Source of the DNA: an uncultured Oscillospiraceae bacterium
GTDB taxonomy: Bacteria > Bacillota > Clostridia > Oscillospirales > Acutalibacteraceae
Length of the DNA stretch: 64,000 nt
Assembly (NCBI GenBank): GCA_900540275.1
Contig: UQFO01000009.1
Coordinates: forward strand, 19,542 to 83,541
Reading direction: 5' to 3'
Shown here: positions 58,101 to 64,000 of the stretch, piece by piece
How positions within the stretch are numbered: position 1 is the first letter of the stretch
Layout of the letters: each line of letters starts with the position of its first letter
Translations under genes and position numbers: made by a program
Notes under the pieces: generated by a model
The model's database searches: none
The model's input: the letters and a program-made list of their open reading frames with translations, nothing else
Told to the model about the DNA's origin: nothing

Positions 58101-59342
58101 ATGTTTATTACCGCTATGGACAGCAAAAGTAAGAAAGCGGCTTACTTTAAAAGGGCGCTCGCGCTTATTTTAATGAGCCTGATTTTCATTACCTCAGCCT
58201 TTTCAGTAGCAGCATTAAGCAGAACAGCAGTGATTACAGCAGACGGTAAGGAAATGACCGTAACGACAATGAGCACGAATACGGACGATATACTGGAGCA
58301 GGCAGGCATTGACCTCTCCCTGTATGACGAGGTTGTCCGTACTGAAAATGAAAACAACAGTATTTATATTGTAGTAAACAGGGCGTTCCCTGTTTCCCTT
58401 ACGGCAGACGGCATGATTCAGTATATTACGATGACGGGCGGTACCGTCGCGGACGTACTGGAAAAGGCGGGCGTTGCGCTCGACGAGAAAGTGGCCGTTA
58501 CGCCTGACGCAGCCCAAGAGGTTACGGCGGAGACAAAAATTGTCGTAAGCCCGAAGATTGCCGTTTCGGTGACAGCCGACGGAAAAACAAAGAATGGCTA
58601 TGTGGCGCAGGGCGTTACTGTTGAGGCAGCAATCGCGGCGCTCGGCATAGAGCTTTCTAAAAACGATAAGGTAAGCGAACCGCTTGAGGCACGCGCTGCG
58701 GACGGCATGAAAATAACGATTGGCCGTGTTGCGTATAAGACCGTTACCAAAACGGAAAAAATCGCTTACAGCGTGAATGAAACAAAGACGAACGACCTCT
58801 ATGAGGGCGAGACAAAGGTAACGAAGCAGGGTGTGGACGGCAAACAGCAGCTTACCGTGAAGCAGCAGCTCCTTGACGGCAAGGTCGTGGAGGAGAAGGT
58901 TACTGCAAAGAAGGTGCTTGAAAAGCCCGTCGCGCAGGAGGTTCTCGTCGGAACAAAGAAAAAAGCCGTACAGCAGAGCTCCGGCGCCGGCGTCCCCGTT
59001 TCGGCAAGCAATGGCGTCCTCTATGACGCAAACGGCAACCAGGTTTCCTACTCAAATGTACTTTACGGTTCCGGGACAGCTTACTATGCGCCTCCGGGCG
59101 CGCTGACCGCGACTGGCGTCCCCGCTTATGTAGGCGGCGTGGCGGTTAACCCGAACATCATCCCCTATGGGACAAAGATGTATATTGTCAGCGAGGATGG
59201 CTTTGTATACGGCTATGCGACGGCAATCGATACGGGCGGAGCGCTGATGGACGGTTCCGCGATTGTCGATGTTTATTATCCGACCTACGACGACTGCGTC
59301 GTGTTCGGCAGAAGGAACGTGTATGTTTATATCCTCAGCTAA
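58101..59342 (+). CDS. YabE-like DUF348/G5/3D-domain cell-wall protein
   Basis: 413 residues. A signal or anchor segment (ALALILMSLIFITSAFSVAAL), then three DUF348-type repeats (AVITADGKEMTVTTMSTNTDDILEQAGI; PVSLTADGMIQYITMTGG; AVSVTADGKTKNGYVAQG), a G5 domain (YKTVTKTEKIAYSVNETK...QQLTVKQQLLDGKVVEE) and a C-terminal 3D domain (GSGTAYYAPPGALTATGVPA, IPYGTKMYIV, ATAIDTGGALMDGSAIVDVYYP) with its three conserved Asp. The fold matches lytic transglycosylases of the Rpf/YabE type, so it probably cleaves peptidoglycan outside the cell. ATG 58101 has AAGGAG 12 bases upstream; the longer frame has no ribosome site. Confidence 0.85.
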   Translation: MFITAMDSKSKKAAYFKRALALILMSLIFITSAFSVAALSRTAVITADGKEMTVTTMSTNTDDILEQAGIDLSLYDEVVRTENENNSIYIVVNRAFPVSLTADGMIQYITMTGGTVADVLEKAGVALDEKVAVTPDAAQEVTAETKIVVSPKIAVSVTADGKTKNGYVAQGVTVEAAIAALGIELSKNDKVSEPLEARAADGMKITIGRVAYKTVTKTEKIAYSVNETKTNDLYEGETKVTKQGVDGKQQLTVKQQLLDGKVVEEKVTAKKVLEKPVAQEVLVGTKKKAVQQSSGAGVPVSASNGVLYDANGNQVSYSNVLYGSGTAYYAPPGALTATGVPAYVGGVAVNPNIIPYGTKMYIVSEDGFVYGYATAIDTGGALMDGSAIVDVYYPTYDDCVVFGRRNVYVYILS

Positions 59343-59365
59343 TCACTGAAACTGCTTAATGGAAA

Positions 59366-59405
59366 AAAGTAAAAAAGAGGCGATATGTTCGCCTCTTTTT
59401 CTTTT
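59366..59405 (+). terminator. terminator of the G5/3D-domain gene
   Basis: AAAAAGAGGCGA and TCGCCTCTTTTT around TATGT, followed by CTTTTTT. Confidence 0.85.
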
Positions 59406-59538
59406 TTCTATTGAATTCATTTTGCTTTTGGGGTATAATATCCAATAATCGCGCGCTGTAATTATGAACGAATACTTCAGCCGGCGCAAAAACTTTGAAA
59501 AAGAAAACGGCAGACGCCGTTTGAAAGGAATCAAAAGC

Positions 59539-60033
59539 ATGAAAAAAATATTAGCAGTTTGCCTGGTGATTATAACCGCCCTTTCCCTTGCGGCCTGCGC
59601 GCAGGCCCCGCAGAGCAAGAGCGAGACGGTGAAAATCAAGGATATGGATAAAAAATACGGATTGACGCAGCTGTGCGCCGACCTGAACAAGAAAGAATAT
59701 ATCCCCGAAGAGGGAACAAAAATGGAAGCTCAGGTAATCGGCGCCGTCACAGGCTACCGCTTCACGACGAAGGTCAAGGATTCAAACGTTACCATCGAGC
59801 TGTATGAATTTGATAAGGACAAGCTCAATGAGGACGCGCAAAAAGTCATCAGTGAAGTCAAGGAAAAGGGATATTTCAATATGCTCGGCTATCAGGATGT
59901 CCCGGCGGAGCTTTCCGATAATGAAAAGTATATGATTATTTACCGCGACGACAAGGCGGGCGGCGACAATCCGGAACAGGAAAATAAGGAGCGCAAGGAA
60001 GCCGTCATGAAGATTTTCAACAGCGCAAAATAA
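59539..60033 (+). CDS. putative lipoprotein of unknown function
   Basis: 164 residues. The signal peptide MKKILAVCLVIITALS ends in a lipobox (LSLAAC, Cys20), so it should be lipid-anchored outside the membrane. The mature part is about 145 residues, acidic and Lys-rich (TKMEAQVIGAVTGYRFTTKV, LYEFDKDKLNEDAQKVISEVKEKG), no family recognised. The ATG at 59539 follows AAAGGA at ten bases; the frame is open 25 codons further. Confidence 0.75.
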   Translation: MKKILAVCLVIITALSLAACAQAPQSKSETVKIKDMDKKYGLTQLCADLNKKEYIPEEGTKMEAQVIGAVTGYRFTTKVKDSNVTIELYEFDKDKLNEDAQKVISEVKEKGYFNMLGYQDVPAELSDNEKYMIIYRDDKAGGDNPEQENKERKEAVMKIFNSAK

Positions 60034-60039
60034 ATATAA

Positions 60040-60075
60040 CGAAGCCCCGGAACTTTTCCGGGGCTTTTTTAATGA
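60040..60075 (+). terminator. terminator of the lipoprotein gene
   Basis: GAAGCCCCGGAA and TTCCGGGGCTT around a short loop, followed by TTTTTT. Confidence 0.85.
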
Positions 60076-60200
60076 AATTCTGCTCGATAGCCCAAGCCTT
60101 CAACCAGCCCCCCCTTTATCCCCAAAACATGGGGAAGAAACGGCGCGCCTTTCCATCCGGGCCTCCCTGCTGCTATTTTTTGTACTTATAAAAAAGCGTG

Positions 60201-61127
60201 TTACGCCAGCAGCTGGGCCAGCCCCACAATCAAAGGCATGGTAGCCAGCGAAAACAGTGTGGACAGGGAAACGAGGTTGACCGAAAGGGAGGTATCCCTG
60301 TCAAACTTCGCCGCAAACATTGTCGTCGCGGCGGCAATAGGCGCGGCTGCGGCAATGACACAAGCAACCAGCACGACGCCGCGTATCTGGAACAGGTACA
60401 TGAAAAAGAGCGCAAGCAGCGGGATGGCAACGAGCCGAAGGGCAATTGCGGCATATGCCTTTTTATCGCGCAGCGCCTCGCGGAGATTCGTACGCGACAG
60501 GTAAAATCCAATGATAATCATGGGCAGCGGCGTGTTGAGCGCCGCCATATACGAAACCGGCATTGACAGCACCTCCGGCAGATGGACGGAGAATAAAAAC
60601 AGGGCCATTCCGGCGGCCACGCCGATTACGCCGGGGTTTAAAAGCAGATGCTTCGGCGAAAGCGTCTTTTTGTCCCCGCTCATGGTCAGCAGACCATAGC
60701 TCCACAAAATCAGGTTGAAAACCGCAACGAAGGCCGCCCCGTAGAACACGCCGTCCGCCCCGAGCAGCGCAGCCTGCAGGGGAATCGACATGAAGCCGCA
60801 GTTTGAAAAGACAGTGCCGAACCGCAGAACACAGCGGCGGGAAATATCTTTATCCCGAAAGACAAGGAACGCGATGACGATAGAAACGGCGTGAATAAGC
60901 ACGGCGCACAGGGCGGTTATGCCAAGGTTAGTGAGCAGCTCCGGCTCAAAATCACGCTGAAACGCGTCGATTACCACACAGGGGGTGACAAAATACAGCA
61001 CGATGTTCGTCAGGTGCTTTGCGGTGTTCCGCGTCAAAAACCGTACTTTTCCACAAATGACGCCCACGACAATCAAAATAAACAAAATCAGCACCTGCTG
61101 CCCTACCATCAAAAAGTTCTCCAACAT
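60201..61127 (-). CDS. AEC-family transporter (auxin efflux carrier-like)
   Basis: 308 residues with ten hydrophobic segments in two groups of five, e.g. MVGQQVLILFILIVVGVICG, LTNIVLYFVTPCVVIDAFQ, LLLNPGVIGVAAGMALFLFSVHLP. FVTPCVVIDAF and the GFYLSRT region are typical of the family, which exports organic acids or similar anions. Substrate not predictable. Alone on the minus strand. Confidence 0.82.
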   Translation of the reverse strand: MLENFLMVGQQVLILFILIVVGVICGKVRFLTRNTAKHLTNIVLYFVTPCVVIDAFQRDFEPELLTNLGITALCAVLIHAVSIVIAFLVFRDKDISRRCVLRFGTVFSNCGFMSIPLQAALLGADGVFYGAAFVAVFNLILWSYGLLTMSGDKKTLSPKHLLLNPGVIGVAAGMALFLFSVHLPEVLSMPVSYMAALNTPLPMIIIGFYLSRTNLREALRDKKAYAAIALRLVAIPLLALFFMYLFQIRGVVLVACVIAAAAPIAAATTMFAAKFDRDTSLSVNLVSLSTLFSLATMPLIVGLAQLLA

Positions 61128-61247
61128 GTAGCAATACTCCCTATTTTTTTATCGGAAAGAATATCCCTGCGGCGGCAGCAGGCGAAAGCAACTGGAAAAA
61201 CATTTATATTCCAATCTGCTTTATCCTTCCGCGCGCCTTATTGCGCG

Positions 61248-61290
61248 CCAATAAACAGAAACAGGGACGGCGCTTTACCGTCCCTGCCCC
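61248..61290 (-). terminator. terminator of the zinc-ribbon membrane gene
   Basis: On the minus strand GCAGGGACGG and CCGTCCCTG around TAAAGCG, followed by TTTCTGTTT. Confidence 0.7.
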
Positions 61291-61319
61291 AAAAGCGTGA
61301 CAGATATATCGACGCTTGT

Positions 61320-62570
61320 TTATTTTAGCTTGTATCCGCAGCGCTCGCAATAAATATCTTCTTCGCGAACTTGCTGGCCGCAGCCAGGACAAAAAGCCTT
61401 ATTTTCGCCAGACGCCTGTTGGCCGGCAGGCTCCGCCGCGTTTTCGGCGGGCTGTTCCGGCTTAGCTTCCTCATTCACACCCTCAGGAGTTACAGCAGGG
61501 GCTGGCGGGAACGGCGGGACGGGCCGCTGTGCCTGTGCGTAGGGATTAACGGCCTGCTGCTGATAAGGATTGCCGGACGGCGGCGGTACAGGAGCGCCGG
61601 AAACGGGCTGGAATGAAGGCGGCGCCATAGGGGGCTGTACGGACTGCAGATGATTTTTAATATATTTATCATAGCCGAGAGAAAGCGTTCCAAGTAAAAT
61701 AATAAAAACAGCGTTGGACAGCATGTTAATAAACGACAGGAGGGCAAAAACAGAAAAGCTGGAGGCCGAATATGAATAAAATCCGTAGGTGTCTATTCCA
61801 AACATTGCAACCAGGGATGAAAACGCCCCAAAACAGGTCAAAATACCGAGAACGATGTTCAGAACGCCAAAGAGCTTTGCGCCCTTGACGCCTACCTGCG
61901 GTGTATCGATTGTCTTTTTAACGGAGCCGACCAGGCGTACCGCGGAAATGCTCCACATGAGCATAAGCGCGAATACGGCGGCAAAGATAAGGAGGAAGAC
62001 AATCATAACGCCGATGGCAATGGAAGCGTCGGTAGAGGAATAGTACCCGCTGCCAAAATTATAATGGAAGTTGGTCCCGGCTGAGGAACCAAACGCAACC
62101 ATCATAAACGCGATGATGATAACGAAAAGCGCAAGGCAGGCAACAATACAGATGAATACCAGCTGAATGATGGCGAATACCTGTAAAATCGTAAATCCTG
62201 CGCGCGGGTTTGCGTTCGGCATTGGGTTTTTCGATTTGAAGTAGATAATCAGGAACGCCGCGACAAACAGCCCGGAAATAAGAAAGGAGAAGATAGCGGA
62301 GCCGTAGCTCCCGCTGTTCATCGTATCCTGCAAAATCCTGAGATAGTCGTTTAAATCGCTGTTCTGTCCGCCCAAAATACTGTTGTCCAGCAAGTTGCTT
62401 GCCGCAGGCGTGAGAAAAAAGATGGAAATAAACTCGACCGCCGCAAGAATAGCGGCAAAGATACCAGCCGCAAGAACAGATTTCTTGCGGAAGTAGCCCT
62501 TAACGAGGGCAAGGTTGTTTTGAACCGGAATCTGCATGTTCATCTGGTTCTGGTAAGGCGTGTTATACAT
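61320..62570 (-). CDS. multi-pass membrane protein with C-terminal zinc ribbon
   Basis: 416 residues. Five or six membrane segments between about 25 and 290 (VLAAGIFAAILAAVEFISIFFL, AIFSFLISGLFVAAFLIIYF, AIIQLVFICIVACLALFVIIIAFMMVAF, IGVMIVFLLIFAAVFALMLMW), then a Pro/Gln/Ala-rich linker of about 90 residues and a terminal zinc ribbon CPGCGQQ...CERCGYK. No named family. ATG at 62570 is used because GGAGG lies eight bases upstream. Regulatory or scaffold role is possible but not shown. Confidence 0.65.
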   Translation of the reverse strand: MYNTPYQNQMNMQIPVQNNLALVKGYFRKKSVLAAGIFAAILAAVEFISIFFLTPAASNLLDNSILGGQNSDLNDYLRILQDTMNSGSYGSAIFSFLISGLFVAAFLIIYFKSKNPMPNANPRAGFTILQVFAIIQLVFICIVACLALFVIIIAFMMVAFGSSAGTNFHYNFGSGYYSSTDASIAIGVMIVFLLIFAAVFALMLMWSISAVRLVGSVKKTIDTPQVGVKGAKLFGVLNIVLGILTCFGAFSSLVAMFGIDTYGFYSYSASSFSVFALLSFINMLSNAVFIILLGTLSLGYDKYIKNHLQSVQPPMAPPSFQPVSGAPVPPPSGNPYQQQAVNPYAQAQRPVPPFPPAPAVTPEGVNEEAKPEQPAENAAEPAGQQASGENKAFCPGCGQQVREEDIYCERCGYKLK

Positions 62571-62665
62571 AATGTTATCCTCCATTTCCCTAATTGATTT
62601 TATTTTATAAGAGAATGGAGCGAATTACAATAGCATTTCAAAATTTTTGGATTCAATGTTCTTAT

Positions 62666-63340
62666 TTAACTGCAAAAGCGGTGCGAACCGATTACCGTCA
62701 GCACAGGGCGGGAAAAAATCCATTTGTTTGTAGATTTTGCGGGATTATAATAGTAAATCGCGCCGCCGCTCGGGTCCCAGCCGTTGATGGCGTCCCGCGC
62801 GGCCTTTTTCGCTGACTCATAAACGGGGGCGTTGACCTGGCCGTCCGTCAGGCAGGAAAATGCGCCCGGCTGATAAATAACGCCGGAAAGCGTATTAGGA
62901 AACGACGGGTGCGCAATCCTGTTGAGGATGACCGCGCCGACGGCGACCTGCCCTTCATAGGGCTCGCCCCTGGCTTCCGCGGAAATAATACGCGCCAGCA
63001 GTGAAATTTCAGAGTCTGTGTATTTCCCGCTCGTCCCGCCCGAGGATTTGATTCCCAGCGCGGCAAGCGTTTTTGAGCCGGCGATTCCGTCCGCGTCAAG
63101 GCCCTTGGCTTTCTGGAACTGAATTACGGCGTTTTTTGTTCCGCTTCCATAAATACCGTCAATGTTTCCTTTATAATAGCCAAGCTCCTGCAGCTTTGTT
63201 TGGATGGAGGTGACCTCCTCCCCAGTAGAGCCGTATTTCGACAGGGCGGTAACGTTGTAAAGCTGCCAGCAGGCAAGCAGCGTCACGAAAAACAAAAACA
63301 GCGCAAGCATGCGCACCATGCGGTTGTGCCTGAAATTCAT
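62666..63340 (-). CDS. sleB: spore cortex-lytic enzyme SleB-like
   Basis: 224 residues: a signal-anchor (MVRMLALFLFFVTLLACW), a peptidoglycan-binding domain (GSTGEEVTSIQTKLQELGYYKG, GIYGSGTKNAVIQFQKAKGL) and a C-terminal SleB hydrolase domain (LLARIISAEARGEPYEGQVAVGAVILNR, NTLSGVIYQPGAFSCLTDG, ARDAINGWDPSGGAIYYYNP). The catalytic Glu is in SAEARGE. Cleaves spore cortex peptidoglycan during germination; implies the organism forms spores. ATG 63340 is chosen for spacing from AGAGGA; the ATG at 63346 overlaps it. Confidence 0.92.
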   Translation of the reverse strand: MNFRHNRMVRMLALFLFFVTLLACWQLYNVTALSKYGSTGEEVTSIQTKLQELGYYKGNIDGIYGSGTKNAVIQFQKAKGLDADGIAGSKTLAALGIKSSGGTSGKYTDSEISLLARIISAEARGEPYEGQVAVGAVILNRIAHPSFPNTLSGVIYQPGAFSCLTDGQVNAPVYESAKKAARDAINGWDPSGGAIYYYNPAKSTNKWIFSRPVLTVIGSHRFCS

Positions 63341-63517
63341 ATGCATTCCTCTTTTTTCTTTTTCTTCCCTATCATTTTTACCGGGAAACTCCGTGTTATG
63401 CTTGCAATGTCTTCAAATTAGAAGCCTTTTCTTTATTATAAAGAATATGGCGTGGCGTTTTTCTGCCCGAATAGCGGCAATAGTGCCTCTCCTTAAAATT
63501 TCCACTATATATAGCGG

Positions 63518-63546
63518 TTGACAAAAGCGGATTGCTTTGATAGAAT
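63518..63546 (+). promoter_or_regulatory. rRNA promoter P1
   Basis: TTGACA (63518-63523) and TAGAAT (63541-63546), 17-base spacer. Confidence 0.85.
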
Positions 63547-63617
63547 AGAAAAGCTGTCGCAAACAGCCGGTTTATTTTAGTCAGGGAAATTTTTATTGAG
63601 AAAAAATAAAAAAAGCC

Positions 63618-63646
63618 TTGACAACAGCGTTTGGCAGATGTATAAT
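63618..63646 (+). promoter_or_regulatory. rRNA promoter P2
   Basis: Perfect TTGACA (63618-63623) and TATAAT (63641-63646), 17-base spacer, exactly 100 bases after P1. GCTGTCGCAAA follows both promoters at nearly the same distance, as if one promoter unit was duplicated. Confidence 0.88.
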
Positions 63647-63945
63647 AACTAACGCTGTCGCAAAAGCGGATAGCTTGTCACAGGGAAGAGAAATCCTCCC
63701 GAAAGCCAGGTGCAATGCCGGATAGGGCAGTAACAGGACCTTGAAAATTAAACAACGCAATCATAGTAAAGAAACCCGTAATACTTTGAGTGGGGAAGCG
63801 AAAGCAGTACTCACAAAAAGAAGAGAGGCGAAACTCTAAAAAAGACGCGGTGAAGAAAACACGGAAAAATTGAACGATACGTCAAGTGTCGAAATGAGCA
63901 TCAAAGCTCTGGAATCGGTAGTAACCCGAAAGGGTTAATATACAA

Positions 63946-64000
63946 ATTTTAGAGAGTTTGATCCTGGCTCAGGACGAACGCTGGCGGCGTGCCTAACACA
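63946..64000 (+). rRNA. rrs: 16S ribosomal RNA, 5' end (cut by window edge)
   Basis: AGAGTTTGATCCTGGCTCAG from 63953 is the universal 5' segment of 16S rRNA, followed by GACGAACGCTGGCGGCGTGC and CTAACACA. The start at 63946 is set by alignment to position 8 of the E. coli molecule. About 300 bases of leader separate it from P2. Confidence 0.97.

Noticed and set aside
1..64000. CRISPR arrays, insertion sequences, prophage
   Set aside because: No regularly spaced direct repeats, no transposase, integrase or phage structural genes were seen.

Overview
The window is a stretch of a Clostridia chromosome around the replication origin. The dnaA-dnaN-rlbA-recF-remB-gyrB-gyrA block, the rpmH-rnpA-yidD-yidC-jag-mnmE-mnmG-rsmG-noc-parA-parB block and an rRNA operon starting at the right edge are the usual Firmicutes origin arrangement. 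A SleB-type cortex-lytic enzyme points to a spore former. The moderate base composition, the single-chain 1255-residue PurL and the GldG/DUF4340 transporter cassette fit an Oscillospirales/Ruminococcaceae-like gut anaerobe, but the species assignment is inference.

Layout. 1-7 kb: the end of murF and a complete ddl (D-Ala-D-Ala branch of peptidoglycan synthesis), an acetyltransferase, two small proteins, then a cassette (4.0-7.0 kb) of a secreted ricin-lectin/caspase-like protein and three membrane-anchored proteins, two of them paralogous. 7-18.5 kb, mostly minus strand: purL, ribF, a Nudix hydrolase, asnB and a YtrA-type GntR/ABC operon with a palindromic operator over its promoter. 18.5-19.4 kb: a gene-free, hairpin-rich stretch. 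19.5-24.4 kb: a four-gene GldA/GldF/GldG/DUF4340 transporter operon. 24.4-25 kb: a deletion scar joining the head of a TetR regulator to the tail of a membrane protein.

25-37 kb, minus strand: gyrA, three YcxB-like membrane proteins and a thioesterase, gyrB, two zinc-ribbon membrane proteins, remB, recF, rlbA, dnaN and dnaA. The dnaN-dnaA spacer holds a row of DnaA boxes and five TAG repeats matching a DnaA-trio unwinding element, so replication very probably starts at about 35.5-35.7 kb. 37-50.4 kb, plus strand: the rpmH-to-guaB arm with noc, parA, parB and at least two parS sites. Genes of both arms near the origin are transcribed in the direction of replication.

50.4-64 kb: a DnaA-box-like cluster, a tRNA-Met/tRNA-Glu pair, a dCMP deaminase-like gene, a membrane protein, a GGDEF-domain remnant lying against a tRNA-Leu(UAA) gene that is split by a compact group I intron, a ROK glucokinase, rplM-rpsI, a G5/3D-domain cell-wall protein, a lipoprotein, an AEC transporter, a zinc-ribbon membrane protein, sleB, and tandem promoters leading into 16S rRNA. 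The most unusual item is the intron-bearing tRNA-Leu(UAA), a type known mainly from cyanobacteria and plastids. The lectin/caspase cassette and the altered DnaA recognition motif with matching variant DnaA boxes come next.
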